Assembly (NCBI RefSeq): GCF_002964665.1
Contig: NZ_PQBZ01000034.1
Coordinates: 620,429 to 684,428 of the forward strand
Reading direction: 5' to 3'
From: Pseudoalteromonas sp. T1lg23B
GTDB taxonomy: Bacteria; Pseudomonadota; Gammaproteobacteria; Enterobacterales; Alteromonadaceae
Length of the DNA: 64,000 nucleotides
Of this stretch, positions 1 through 8,979 are shown one piece after another. The notes under the pieces are model-generated. The model was not told where the DNA came from and searched no databases. It worked only from the letters and a program-made list of their open reading frames with translations. How positions within the stretch are numbered: position 1 is the first letter of the stretch; the number at the start of each line of letters is the position of its first letter. Position numbers and translations under genes: made by a program.

Positions 1-554
1 TGCCATGCCTGGTGCAATACTGTTTGCATCTTCTCTTTGGCTCTGTTTAGCACCGCGCTTGCGCTCGTATAGGCCTCATAATGATAAGTTTCAGGTAATA
101 ACCACCCCTCAGGCGCACCATCCAACTGCATTGCTTCAATGAGCTCCTGCTCATCGCTTGGATAAACAACAAACGGGCTGTTTTTTAATTTTTTTAAGAT
201 ATTTTGAAATGTATCACCCGCAATGATTGTAAAGCTAAACTGCTTTTGCTCGCCACGATGTATTTTGCCTACCGCTTCTAATACCGTCATTCCTGCTAGC
301 TCATACACACCGGCCTTTAGGTGAAACAGCTCCGGTACAAATTTAGCGTAAACCTGATATTTCAAGCACGACTCTAGATACCCTTTCATTTGCCAATCAT
401 TACACAAGCGATTAAACCCAGTGCCCTGAGATACTTCATATATCTCGCTTGTGATGGTTAACGGCTCATGTTTGATCGCCTGAAAACTGTGATAAATATA
501 GGCTGATGCTCCCAGCAGCACCAGCAGGAAAAATAATGTTAGCTTTTTTATCAT
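1..554 (-). CDS. mltG: Endolytic murein transglycosylase MltG (YceG), N-terminal part, cut by window edge
   Basis: About 184 N-terminal residues are visible; the gene runs off the left edge. The start ATG lies at 554 and overlaps the pabC stop (ATGA), which indicates translational coupling. Residues 4-21 form a hydrophobic inner-membrane anchor (KKLTLFFLLVLLGASAY), followed by a periplasmic part with YceG-family features such as AGVYELAGMTVLEAV and GAPEGWLLPETYHY. The family cleaves nascent glycan strands inside the chain and terminates glycan polymerisation. The pabC-mltG order is the usual gammaproteobacterial one (tmk-holB normally follow outside this window). Confidence 0.9.
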   Translation of the reverse strand, partial: MIKKLTLFFLLVLLGASAYIYHSFQAIKHEPLTITSEIYEVSQGTGFNRLCNDWQMKGYLESCLKYQVYAKFVPELFHLKAGVYELAGMTVLEAVGKIHRGEQKQFSFTIIAGDTFQNILKKLKNSPFVVYPSDEQELIEAMQLDGAPEGWLLPETYHYEAYTSASAVLNRAKEKMQTVLHQAW

Positions 555-1336
555 AACATCCCCGACTCTAATTGAGATTTGAGTTTCCGTGCAAGGGATA
601 AATTAAATTGGTCGCCAGCTAAAGACTGAACAAACATACAGCCCATCAAACTATTGCATACAAACAAGGCGTCCATAGCTTGTAGATCTTGGCGCTTTAG
701 TTCCACCTTTTCTATATGATTATTTCGTTCAAGATACTGTAAATAAACACCTAAAATACCACTATTATGCAGTATCGGTGTATAGGCTTTACCCTCCTTC
801 ACGCAAAGTAAATTACCCACCGACGTTTCAATGACATTACCGACGATATCCTCAACCAATACATCATCGCAGTCATACTGCTGAGCTTCCTGTTTGATAA
901 GAACTTGTTCTAAACGATTAAGCGTTTTTAATCCGGCAAGTAGTGGTTGATGACCAAGTTTGGTTTGCGCATATTGCAAGCGCAGGCCACTGTTGTGCAT
1001 TGCATGATAGTGCTCTGGGTATGATGATGTCTGAACGATGACCTTAGGATTGGCATTTTTTGGTGGTAAGTATCCTCGCCCGCCTTCACCTCGTGTGATC
1101 ACTATCTTAAGCACACCTTCGGCTATACTCATACACTGCTTGTGACAGTAGTCTTCAAGAGATTGCCAGTCCAGCAGTGGAAAACTTAGGCGTTGTTGGC
1201 AGGTTTTCAGTCGCTGCAAATGCAGATCCCACAATAAAACTTGACCATGCTGAACGCGGGCGGTGGTGAAAAAGCCATCGCCGTATAGTAGCCCACGATC
1301 ATAACTGGATACCGATTTTTCTTGTATTATTTCCAT
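551..1336 (-). CDS. pabC: Aminodeoxychorismate lyase (PabC)
   Basis: A 261-residue fold-type IV PLP enzyme that converts 4-amino-4-deoxychorismate to p-aminobenzoate and pyruvate in folate synthesis. Visible motifs are GDGFFTTARV (residues 19-28), TRGEGGRGYLPP (81-92) and AGLKTLNRLEQVL with the presumed PLP lysine K137. The length matches E. coli PabC (269). It follows fabF after 58 bases that hold a Rho-independent terminator whose T-run ends about 12 bases before the pabC ATG, so pabC probably depends on read-through. Its stop overlaps the mltG start. Confidence 0.94.
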   Translation of the reverse strand: MEIIQEKSVSSYDRGLLYGDGFFTTARVQHGQVLLWDLHLQRLKTCQQRLSFPLLDWQSLEDYCHKQCMSIAEGVLKIVITRGEGGRGYLPPKNANPKVIVQTSSYPEHYHAMHNSGLRLQYAQTKLGHQPLLAGLKTLNRLEQVLIKQEAQQYDCDDVLVEDIVGNVIETSVGNLLCVKEGKAYTPILHNSGILGVYLQYLERNNHIEKVELKRQDLQAMDALFVCNSLMGCMFVQSLAGDQFNLSLARKLKSQLESGML

Positions 1337-1347
1337 ATCCTACCCAC

Positions 1348-1371
1348 AAAAAAGCCCGGCATCGCCAGGCT
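1348..1371 (-). terminator. Rho-independent terminator between fabF and pabC
   Basis: On the minus strand a 7-bp stem (GCCTGGC/GCCGGGC, one G-U pair, 3-base loop) is followed by TTTTTT. It lies directly before the pabC ribosome-binding region, so it should act as an attenuator of the fab transcript for pabC-mltG. Confidence 0.75.
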
Positions 1372-1394
1372 CTTTATTATCTGCCTAAACAGCA

Positions 1395-2632
1395 TTATAC
1401 CTTTTTAAACAGCAACGAGCCATTGGTTCCACCAAAGCCAAATGAGTTACATAAAGCATACTCAAGCTTTGCGTCACGTGCAGTGTGAGGTACATAGTCT
1501 AAATCACACCCTTCATCTGGATTATCCAAATTGATAGTCGGCGTCACTTGCTGGTTGACAAGTGATAAGGCCGTGATGATTGACTCAACTGAACCCGCAG
1601 CGCCGAGTAGGTGTCCCATCATAGATTTAGATGAACTCACCATTACCTGCTGTGCCGCTGCACCAAACACAGACTTAACCGCCTGAGTTTCCGCTTTGTC
1701 ACCCGCGTGTGTTGATGTGCCATGGGCATTAATATAACCAACTTGCTGTGCATTCACGCCCGCATCATTCAATGCATTGGTCATTGCTAAAGCTGCACCA
1801 GCGCCATCTTCCGGTGGAGATGTCATATGGTAGGCATCGCCACTCATACCAAATCCAACCAGTTCCGCGTAGATTTTCGCGCCGCGCGCTTTGGCGTGCT
1901 CGTACTCTTCAAGTACCATTACACCTGCCCCGTCAGCCAATACAAAACCATCGCGATCTCTATCCCACGGACGAGAAGCAGCCTGAGGATCGTATTGCGA
2001 GAAGACAAAGCCCGCGCCGCACAGAATCCACCCATACCAATCGGTGTTGAAGCTTTCTCTGCGCCACCCGCTACCATAGCATCAGCATCGCCATACGCAA
2101 TCATACGCGCAGCATGACCAATGTTATGTAGGCCTGTTGTACACGCTGTAACGATTGAAATATTAGGGCCACGCAAATTGTGCATAATTGAAAGATGACC
2201 AGATATCATATTGATGATGGTCGATGGCACATAAAATGGCGATAACTTACGAGGGCCACTATTTAGTAGCTTGATGTGGTTTTCTTCAATTAATGTTAAG
2301 CCACCAATCCCAGAGCCTACGGCTACGCCGATGCGATGGGCATTTTCATCAGTCACTTCCAAACCAGAGTCTTGGATAGCTTGCACCCCTGCCGCGATAC
2401 CATATTGGATAAACAAATCCATTTTTTTGGTTTCTTTTTTAGGCATGTATAGGGTTGCATCAAAGTCGTTGACTAGGCCCGCAAATTTGGTTCCGAAAGA
2501 TGATGTGTCAAAGTGAGTGATGTTTTCGATGCCACTACGGCCATCTAATAAGCCCTGCCAGGTTGACGCTACATCGTTACCCAGCGGCGTCAACATACCC
2601 AAGCCAGTTACTACGACTCGACGTTTAGCCAC
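1395..2632 (-). pseudogene. fabF: 3-oxoacyl-[ACP] synthase II (FabF), broken by a 1-base frameshift
   Basis: FabF elongates acyl-ACP (condensation with malonyl-ACP). The start is taken as GTG at 2632, preceded by TTGGAGG; the protein begins [12 protein letters not shown] as in E. coli [12 protein letters not shown]. The N-terminal half, with nucleophile C164 in IVTACTTG, reads to SSRN near base 1994 and then shifts. The C-terminal half ([16 protein letters not shown]..., [21 protein letters not shown]) continues in the next frame to 1395. Restoring one base (probably making AAT GAC GAT, N-D-D) gives 412 residues, against 413 in E. coli. As written, the product stops at about 237 residues and lacks both catalytic histidines. 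This is either a real mutation or a consensus error; the otherwise perfect conservation on both sides favours an error or a very recent event. Confidence 0.9.
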
Positions 2633-2672
2633 GGTTTCCTCCAAAAAGGGATTATTATTTTATGAGGGGTAT

Positions 2673-2701
2673 AAAAAACTAAGGGCAGCGAGTGCTGCCC
2701 T
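2673..2701 (-). terminator. Rho-independent terminator/attenuator between acpP and fabF
   Basis: Minus-strand hairpin GGGCAGC-ACTC-GCTGCCC followed by TTAGTTTTTT. It is only about 40 bases upstream of the fabF start, so some transcription must read through. This fits the usual much higher level of acpP mRNA than fabF mRNA. Confidence 0.8.
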
Positions 2702-2714
2702 GAGTGTTCGCTAA

Positions 2715-2951
2715 TTACTCAGCGTGAGCAGTAACGTAATCGATCGCTGCTTGAACAGTAGTGATTTTCTCTGCTTCTTCGTCAGGGATCTCAGTATCGA
2801 ACTCTTCTTCAAGAGCCATAACAAGTTCAACAGTGTCTAGAGAGTCAGCACCTAAATCGTCAACGAAAGACGCTTCTGATTTAACTTCTTCTTCTTTAAC
2901 ACCTAGTTGCTCGATAATGATTTTTTTTACGCGTTCTTGAATATCGCTCAT
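2715..2951 (-). CDS. acpP: Acyl carrier protein
   Basis: A 78-residue acidic protein that carries acyl chains as phosphopantetheine thioesters in the cytoplasm. The attachment serine is S37 in [11 protein letters not shown], the canonical DSL motif. The start has a strong site (AAAGGAAAG before ATG). It lies between fabG and fabF in the standard order. A 217-base gap to fabG upstream and a terminator downstream suggest its own strong monocistronic transcript as well as the operon one. Confidence 0.98.
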   Translation of the reverse strand: MSDIQERVKKIIIEQLGVKEEEVKSEASFVDDLGADSLDTVELVMALEEEFDTEIPDEEAEKITTVQAAIDYVTAHAE

Positions 2952-3013
2952 TCTTCTTTCCTTTATTAAAACGCATTTGCGTTATTTTCAGATTGCGGCG
3001 TAGTTTACGGCGC

Positions 3014-3042
3014 ATAATACTGTGATTCAAGGATTTGCTCAG
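3014..3042 (-). promoter_or_regulatory. Candidate acpP promoter
   Basis: On the minus strand TATTAT (3014-3019) matches the -10 consensus at 5 of 6 bases and is followed by a GC-rich GCGCC discriminator. A weak -35 (CTGAGC) lies 17 bases upstream. The site is about 60 bases before the acpP start, inside the 217-base fabG-acpP gap. Position and composition suit a growth-rate-controlled promoter, but this is only a pattern match. Confidence 0.3.
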
Positions 3043-3168
3043 AATTTTTTATCTGGTCAAACCTCTTAGTTAATATTTTCTACTTTTATCGCTCATTTTA
3101 ATAGCAATTTCAAGTATGTTTGCAGCAAGATCACAAAAAATTAAACAGGCATTGTGACCCGTACCATT

Positions 3169-3915
3169 TTATACCATGTACATCGCGCCATTTACGTGCA
3201 ATGTTTCACCCGATACGTACGCTGCTGCATCAGACGCTAAATAACAAACCGCCGCTGCGATTTCTTCTGGTTGACCTAAACGGCCAGCTGGTACGTTTGC
3301 AAGCGTCGCTGCTTTTTGCTCATCTGTTAGCTCGTTGGTCATATCTGTTTGGATAAAACCAGGTGCAATGACATTGACAGTAATACCACGAGAAGCCACT
3401 TCTCGCGCTAAAGATTTAGAAAAACCAATTACACCGGCTTTCGCCGCAGCATAGTTTGCTTGTCCGGCATTCCCCATAGTTCCTACAACAGAACCAATAT
3501 TAATGATACGACCAGACTTTTTCTTCATCATTGGGCGCAATACAGCTTTTGACAAACGATAGATAGAGCTCAGGTTGGTGTCAATAATATCGTCCCATTC
3601 ACTATCTTTCATGCGCATCAGCAAGTTGTCACGAGTGATACCCGCATTATTAACCAGTACATCGATGTCGCCTAGGTCAGCTTTAATGGCTTCCAATGTT
3701 GCAGCTATCGAGTCTGCATCAGTCACATTTAGCGCATAACCTTTACCATTTGCACCAAGATACTCACTGATTTTACCTGCACCAGACTCACTCGTGGCTG
3801 TACCTGCAACCTTAGCGCCTTGTGCAACTAGAGCTTCTGCAACGGCTTTGCCTATACCTCGGCTCGCGCCTGTCACTAAAACGACCTTGCCTTCTAATGA
3901 AAATAATTTACTCAT
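3169..3915 (-). CDS. fabG: 3-oxoacyl-[ACP] reductase (FabG)
   Basis: A 248-residue short-chain dehydrogenase that reduces 3-oxoacyl-ACP with NADPH. Visible motifs are the nucleotide-binding TGASRGIG (residues 15-22), NNAG (89-92) and the catalytic S142, Y155 and K159 (NYAAAKAG). It ends in VNGAMYMV like other FabGs. It is 18 bases downstream of fabD, so the two are co-transcribed. Confidence 0.97.
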   Translation of the reverse strand: MSKLFSLEGKVVLVTGASRGIGKAVAEALVAQGAKVAGTATSESGAGKISEYLGANGKGYALNVTDADSIAATLEAIKADLGDIDVLVNNAGITRDNLLMRMKDSEWDDIIDTNLSSIYRLSKAVLRPMMKKKSGRIINIGSVVGTMGNAGQANYAAAKAGVIGFSKSLAREVASRGITVNVIAPGFIQTDMTNELTDEQKAATLANVPAGRLGQPEEIAAAVCYLASDAAAYVSGETLHVNGAMYMV

Positions 3916-3933
3916 GGTATTTTTCTTCTCTAA

Positions 3934-4860
3934 TTATTTTGCTGTTGATATAGATGCAATGTCGTTCACCGCACTGCACGCAACAGATTTATCAATACGT
4001 TTTGTTAATCCAGTGAGTACTTTCCCTGGTCCAAATTCATAAGCTTGAGTGATGCCTTGTTTAGCAAGTAATTGCACCGTTTCTGTCCAACGTACTGGGC
4101 TGTACAATTGACGGACAAGCGCATCTTTAATTTCTTGCTCTGTTGTCGCAACGACAACATCCACATTGTTGATAACATCACATTTTGCTTCAGCAAAGTT
4201 TAAATTTGCTAAATCCGACGCTAACTTTTGTGCTGCCGGCTTCATCAATTCACAATGCGAAGGTACGCTCACAGCTAGTGGCATCGCGCGTTTGGCGCCA
4301 GCTTCTTTACAAGCCTCAGATGCACGCTCCACCGCTTCTTTGTGTCCTGCAATCACAACCTGACCGGGAGAATTATAATTAACAGGAGCAACAATTTGCT
4401 CAGCGGCCGCATCACGACAAGCAGCTTCAATCGCAGCATCATCTAAACCAATAATAGCGGCCATTGAGCCAACTCCCGCAGGCACGGCCTCTTGCATGTA
4501 CAAGCCGCGATTCTCGACCAGTTTAACAGCCTCGGCCAGTGACATAACACCTGCGCAAACTAACGCGGAGTACTCACCCAAACTGTGACCTGCCATCACT
4601 ACTTCTTGTTCTTGGTTTTCATTTAACCAGTGACGATAAACTGCCACGCTTGCGGTTAATAACGCTGGTTGCGTACGGTGAGTTTGATTTAACTCTTCTT
4701 CTGGACCGTTGGACACCAATGCAGCGAGGTCATAACCTAGTGCTTCTGACGCCTCAGCAAATGTGTGCTTAACTATGTCTGAGGACGCTAATAATTCTGA
4801 CAACATGCCAACGGCTTGTGAGCCTTGGCCTGGAAACAAAAGTGCAATTTTTTGTGACAT
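3934..4860 (-). CDS. fabD: Malonyl-CoA:ACP transacylase (FabD)
   Basis: A 308-residue enzyme that loads malonyl groups onto AcpP. It shows FPGQGSQAVGM (residues 9-19), the catalytic serine S93 in GHSLGEYSAL and the catalytic histidine H202 in VPSHCELM. The length matches E. coli (309). It follows plsX after only 55 bases; in E. coli and many relatives fabH lies at this point, and it is missing here. Confidence 0.97.
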   Translation of the reverse strand: MSQKIALLFPGQGSQAVGMLSELLASSDIVKHTFAEASEALGYDLAALVSNGPEEELNQTHRTQPALLTASVAVYRHWLNENQEQEVVMAGHSLGEYSALVCAGVMSLAEAVKLVENRGLYMQEAVPAGVGSMAAIIGLDDAAIEAACRDAAAEQIVAPVNYNSPGQVVIAGHKEAVERASEACKEAGAKRAMPLAVSVPSHCELMKPAAQKLASDLANLNFAEAKCDVINNVDVVVATTEQEIKDALVRQLYSPVRWTETVQLLAKQGITQAYEFGPGKVLTGLTKRIDKSVACSAVNDIASISTAK

Positions 4861-4915
4861 ATTGTGCTCTTCTAGATAATAATTACGCCACGTAAATTCG
4901 GTTACGACAAAACTG

Positions 4916-5968
4916 TTATTTGCCGAATGACGATGGCGGATGTTCTGATTTTGCTGCTATCTGCGCAAAAGTTGCTTGAATCTTTTCTGGAATGCGGCGT
5001 TCGACTTCTCTGGCAGCTTCCTCAATCGCAGCAAGAAACGCTTTATTCGAAGCATTTCCATGACTTTTCACTACAATACCCCGCAATCCTACCAGACTTG
5101 CGCCGTTATACTGGTCGGGGTTCACCCTTTTATATAGTTTTTTTATCACTGGGCGTAAAGCAAATGCTAATATTCGGTACAAAACGTGCTTTTTAAGCGC
5201 TTTTGTAAACTTATGCATTATAAGTTTAGCTATTCCTTCACAGGTTTTCAGTGCTACGTTACCAACAAACCCTTCACATACAATTACATCCGCTTTGCCC
5301 GAGAACATATCACTGCCCTCGCAATAACCTTGATAATTAATGTGCTCAGTACTTTTCATCATCTTCGCGGCTTGCTTAATGCCTTCATGACCTTTTATGT
5401 CTTCTGAGCCGATATTTAGCAAACAAACTTTTGGACGTTCAATAGATAATGCTTGTCCTGCGACAATGGATCCCATGATGCCAAATTGAAATAGTGTTTC
5501 CGCGTCACAGTGAACGTTTGCCCCTAAGTCGAGCAAATAAACGGGTTGTTTCTTTTCGGTGGGTACGGAAGAAATTAAAGCTGGGCGCTTGATACCAGGT
5601 AGCATTTTCAATACATAATGTGCCATAAAAAACAAAGCTCCCGTATTACCAGAGCTAACACAGGCTTGAGCTTGGCCTTCTTTAACGAGATCGAGTGCAA
5701 TACGCATTGAAGAGGCTTTTTTGTTTCGTAAAGCCAAAGCAGGTTCACAGCTATTGGTGACAACTTCTGGGCAATGTTTGATGATCAGGCGAGGATGATT
5801 TAATGAATCTAATTTATTTAAGCCATCACGGATAACGACTTCGTTACCACATAGGAGTAGCGTTAAGTTGGGATGCTTATTGACAGCATTGACTGCTGCG
5901 GGGATAGATGAACGGGGGCCGTAATCGCCCCCCATCATATCTAACGCTATGGTTAGATGAGTCAGCAT
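4916..5968 (-). CDS. plsX: Phosphate acyltransferase PlsX
   Basis: A 350-residue enzyme that makes acyl-phosphate from acyl-ACP for phospholipid synthesis, acting at the inner face of the membrane. It shows the family opening [13 protein letters not shown] (residues 6-18), SSGNTGAL and the conserved [16 protein letters not shown] stretch. The C-terminus is slightly extended ([15 protein letters not shown]). It starts 11 bases after rpmF, the normal rpmF-plsX pairing. Confidence 0.96.
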   Translation of the reverse strand: MLTHLTIALDMMGGDYGPRSSIPAAVNAVNKHPNLTLLLCGNEVVIRDGLNKLDSLNHPRLIIKHCPEVVTNSCEPALALRNKKASSMRIALDLVKEGQAQACVSSGNTGALFFMAHYVLKMLPGIKRPALISSVPTEKKQPVYLLDLGANVHCDAETLFQFGIMGSIVAGQALSIERPKVCLLNIGSEDIKGHEGIKQAAKMMKSTEHINYQGYCEGSDMFSGKADVIVCEGFVGNVALKTCEGIAKLIMHKFTKALKKHVLYRILAFALRPVIKKLYKRVNPDQYNGASLVGLRGIVVKSHGNASNKAFLAAIEEAAREVERRIPEKIQATFAQIAAKSEHPPSSFGK

Positions 5969-5979
5969 AAAGCAATCTC

Positions 5980-6150
5980 TTATTTAGAAATTACTTTAAC
6001 GCCTTTGTAGTAACCATCTGCAGTCACGTGGTGACGACGGTGAGTCTCACCTGAAACTTGATCTACAGTTAAAGCTGGTCCACTGATTGCATCGTGTGAA
6101 CGACGCATGCCACGACGTGCGCGAGACTTTTTGCTTTTTTGTACTGCCAT
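5980..6150 (-). CDS. rpmF: 50S ribosomal protein L32
   Basis: A 56-residue basic protein that starts [17 protein letters not shown] and continues with [13 protein letters not shown], typical of L32. The four-cysteine zinc site seen in some L32 proteins is absent ([16 protein letters not shown] instead), as in the proteobacterial cysteine-free form. It lies 10 bases after yceD and is followed by plsX, the conserved order. Confidence 0.97.
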   Translation of the reverse strand: MAVQKSKKSRARRGMRRSHDAISGPALTVDQVSGETHRRHHVTADGYYKGVKVISK

Positions 6151-6160
6151 TAGCCTTCTC

Positions 6161-6685
6161 CTAAGAATCTTTCTTAAGTTGTTTTAAAATTTCAAATGGA
6201 TTTGGTTTGCTCTCTTGCGATTCTATTTCTCCGAAGCTGGCAGGCTCGTCAGAATAGGCGCATGATGCTTCGTCGTGAGTAGGAACAATTGGAATCGCCA
6301 AAATCAATTCGTCTTCTATTAGTTGACGAAGATTGATTTCACCTTCTTCATTTAGCTCCACCACATCGTAGCATTCGGGAAGATCATCCGACTCTGTACC
6401 TAATCCAACAGGAGAATAAGCAAAGTCTTGTACCAAATCCAACCCTAATTCATCATTACATCGCTGACAAATAACAGTAAGGTGTGCGCGAATACTTCCG
6501 CTAACAACAACTAACCCTTGCTCATCATTTTTGCAATGAATGTTTACCGCTATTTCACCTGATTGATCTTGTACAACTTGCTCTAAACGAGAAAGTTCTT
6601 CAAGCTGAACAACTCCGTCATAACTTAAACGACGCTGAGCGGCTCTACAAGGATCAAGGGTGATGGGAATTTTCACCTTTTGCAT
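6161..6685 (-). CDS. yceD: YceD, DUF177 family, 23S rRNA accumulation protein
   Basis: A 174-residue acidic protein with the DUF177 core: a paired-cysteine CQRC motif in the middle, an acidic [22 protein letters not shown] stretch (shown here only as a landmark), then [16 protein letters not shown]. Family members influence 23S rRNA precursor levels. It is the first gene of the yceD-rpmF-plsX-fab operon and is divergent from maf (119-base gap holding both promoters). Confidence 0.93.
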   Translation of the reverse strand: MQKVKIPITLDPCRAAQRRLSYDGVVQLEELSRLEQVVQDQSGEIAVNIHCKNDEQGLVVVSGSIRAHLTVICQRCNDELGLDLVQDFAYSPVGLGTESDDLPECYDVVELNEEGEINLRQLIEDELILAIPIVPTHDEASCAYSDEPASFGEIESQESKPNPFEILKQLKKDS

Positions 6686-6804
6686 AGGGGCTGCATCATA
6701 TAGATAGTTAGTGGCTTAGTCAAAATAAAAATCAAACTTTCCTTTGTTTTTCGCGTTATTGCGCCCTATCCTACCGGCATTGTTAAATTGACCCGTGAGT
6801 ATTT

Positions 6805-7404
6805 ATGAAAATACCTCTTATTCTAGCCTCAAGTTCACCATTTAGGCAGTCTATTTTAAAAAAACTCAATCTACCCTTTAACAGTTTCTCGCCCAACATT
6901 GATGAATCGCCAATGGCTGATGAGTCCGCTGAGCAATTAGTCTTGCGACTGAGCGAATTAAAAGCAAAAAGCGCCAAACAGCATTTTACCAAAGGCCTTG
7001 TGATTGGATCAGACCAAGTGGCGCTGCACAATGACGTGATTTTAGGTAAACCACATAACAAGGAAAACGCTATCAAGCAATTATGTCGTTTTAGTGGCGA
7101 TAAAGTGACATTTTTAACGGGCCTTTGCTTGTATGACATTGAATCTGATACCGCCACGACGATTGTCGAGCCGTTTCACGTACATTTTAAAGTACTCACA
7201 AAAGCGCAAATTGAAGCATATTGTGATGCGGAGCAGCCTTATCAATGTGCTGGCAGCTTTAAAAGTGAAGGACTAGGTATTTGCTTGTTCGAAAGGCTCG
7301 CGGGAGACGACCCAAACAGTTTGGTTGGTCTCCCTTTGATACGTCTGAACCAGTTACTCGCAGAGCGCGGTTTCGATGTTTTGAGTTTGCAGTCTAACTG
7401 CTAA
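6805..7404 (+). CDS. yceF: Maf-family nucleotide pyrophosphatase YceF (7-methyl-GTP type)
   Basis: A 199-residue house-cleaning enzyme that hydrolyses modified nucleoside triphosphates; the YceF subgroup prefers 7-methyl-GTP. It shows the N-terminal LILASSSPFRQSIL signature (residues 5-18), NIDESP and GSDQVALHNDVILGKP. It is divergent from yceD, as in E. coli. Its last 51 bases overlap the 3' end of the convergent HAD gene. Confidence 0.93.
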   Translation: MKIPLILASSSPFRQSILKKLNLPFNSFSPNIDESPMADESAEQLVLRLSELKAKSAKQHFTKGLVIGSDQVALHNDVILGKPHNKENAIKQLCRFSGDKVTFLTGLCLYDIESDTATTIVEPFHVHFKVLTKAQIEAYCDAEQPYQCAGSFKSEGLGICLFERLAGDDPNSLVGLPLIRLNQLLAERGFDVLSLQSNC

Positions 7405-8025
7405 CTGAGCATAGTCATTACAAATAGCCAGTGCACAGCTTTGCTTTAACTGCTCGACACTGGCTGCACCACAGCTCATCGCAATCGCATCAATGCCAGC
7501 GTTCTCGGCCATTTTCATATCAAGTAAAGAGTCACCGATCATTACAGCATCTTCGGGCTCAATATCTAGCTCGGTCAAAATTTGCAAGATCATATCTGGG
7601 TCTGGTTTGGATTTCGCCTCATCTGCCGTACGAGTCGTCACAAAGCAATCTCCTAAGCCCGTTTTTGCAAACATATTTTCAAGCCCTGCTCGGCCTTTGC
7701 CTGTTGCCACGGCTAACAGAACACCTTGCGCTTTTAAACTGCGAATATAGTCTTGTGCGCCATCAAAAAGAGGGGTGTCGGTATTATCACCGTACTTATA
7801 CTGGTGCTGGTACGCTTGCGCAAGTGAAGCCCAGTGTTCTTCGTCGTTTGGAAATAAGGTAGCAACAGCCGTATCTAAAGATAAGCCAATAATTGCAGAA
7901 GCCTTTTCATCGCTGGGGATAGCAACCCCCACGCTATGCGCTGCAAGTTTTAGTGTGTTAACGATTTTTGGCACGGAATCCATTACCGTTCCATCCCAAT
8001 CGAAAATAACTAGCTTATATTGCAT
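7354..8025 (-). CDS. HAD-superfamily phosphatase (Gph/YjjG-like)
   Basis: A 223-residue haloacid-dehalogenase hydrolase. The nucleophile motif is FDWDGTVMDS (Asp9 and Asp11), motif III includes KSKPDPDM and motif IV GDSLLDMKMAENAG. The alpha-helical cap between residues 15 and 90 makes it a subtype I Gph-like enzyme; the substrate cannot be told. It starts directly after the rluC stop and is surely co-transcribed. Its 3' end overlaps maf tail-to-tail. Confidence 0.9.
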   Translation of the reverse strand: MQYKLVIFDWDGTVMDSVPKIVNTLKLAAHSVGVAIPSDEKASAIIGLSLDTAVATLFPNDEEHWASLAQAYQHQYKYGDNTDTPLFDGAQDYIRSLKAQGVLLAVATGKGRAGLENMFAKTGLGDCFVTTRTADEAKSKPDPDMILQILTELDIEPEDAVMIGDSLLDMKMAENAGIDAIAMSCGAASVEQLKQSCALAICNDYAQLAVRLQTQNIETALCE

Positions 8026-8979
8026 TTACTCTTCCCTTAGGGTCTTTAAACAATTCAATAGTGCCTTATCCAAAGGCGCTTCAACATGCACAGTGGTTTC
8101 TGTTTTAGGATGTAAAAAGCGCAAATCGTGAGCATGAAGGAACAATCTGCTCAGGCCACGTCCGCGCATCTTTGCATCAAACACCTGATCGCCATATTTA
8201 TCATCACAGGCGATTGGGTGTCCCTTACATTGGGTATGAACTCGGATCTGATGGGTACGTCCTGTCACAGGTGATGCCTGAACTAAAGTACAGTCATTGA
8301 ACCGCTCTAACACTCTAAAACGTGTGTGAGACGGTTTACCTTGTTCTTCGTCCACCCGAACCACCCGCTCTCCGGATTGTAAGGTATTCTTACGCAGAGG
8401 CTCGGTAACATTTTTTATTTTTGCCGCCCATTCACCACTCACCAATGCCCAGTAGTTCTTTTCCATGGTTTTTTCACGTAGCTGCTCATGCAGCCCTTTT
8501 AAAATGGAGCGACGTTTTGAAATAAGCAAACAGCCAGACGTGTCTCTGTCCAAACGATGTACTAACTCTAAGCTCTTTTCATCAGGTCTGAGCACACGTA
8601 AAGCTTCAATCAAGCCATAACTCAACCCACTCCCACCGTGTACAGCCATTCCTGAGGGCTTATTTATAACTATCAAATACTTGTCTTCAAATATAATGGC
8701 ATCTTCCAATGCCGATATCTTATCTAAATTACGTGGCACAAACTCTTCGCGCTCAGCGGTTTTAATTGGCGGAATGCGTACCTGATCATCAATTTGTAAA
8801 CGATACACCGGTTTTACACGTTTTTTATTTACCCGTACTTCGCCTTTACGCAAAATTTTGTACACAGCACTCTTTGGCACACCTTTTAAATGGGTGACCA
8901 AAAAGTTATCAACCCTTTGACCCTCTTGATCTTCGGTAATGGTAACGAAGCTAACTTTTAAACCGGACTTTTCTGACAT
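8026..8979 (-). CDS. rluC: 23S rRNA pseudouridine synthase RluC
   Basis: A 317-residue enzyme that makes pseudouridine at 955/2504/2580 in E. coli 23S rRNA. It has an N-terminal S4 RNA-binding domain (QRVDNFLVTHLKGVPKSAVY, then KGEVRVNKKR) and a catalytic domain with the invariant aspartate in HRLDRDTSG. VTGRTHQIRVH follows near the end. Divergence from rne is a conserved gammaproteobacterial arrangement. Confidence 0.95.
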   Translation of the reverse strand: MSEKSGLKVSFVTITEDQEGQRVDNFLVTHLKGVPKSAVYKILRKGEVRVNKKRVKPVYRLQIDDQVRIPPIKTAEREEFVPRNLDKISALEDAIIFEDKYLIVINKPSGMAVHGGSGLSYGLIEALRVLRPDEKSLELVHRLDRDTSGCLLISKRRSILKGLHEQLREKTMEKNYWALVSGEWAAKIKNVTEPLRKNTLQSGERVVRVDEEQGKPSHTRFRVLERFNDCTLVQASPVTGRTHQIRVHTQCKGHPIACDDKYGDQVFDAKMRGRGLSRLFLHAHDLRFLHPKTETTVHVEAPLDKALLNCLKTLREE

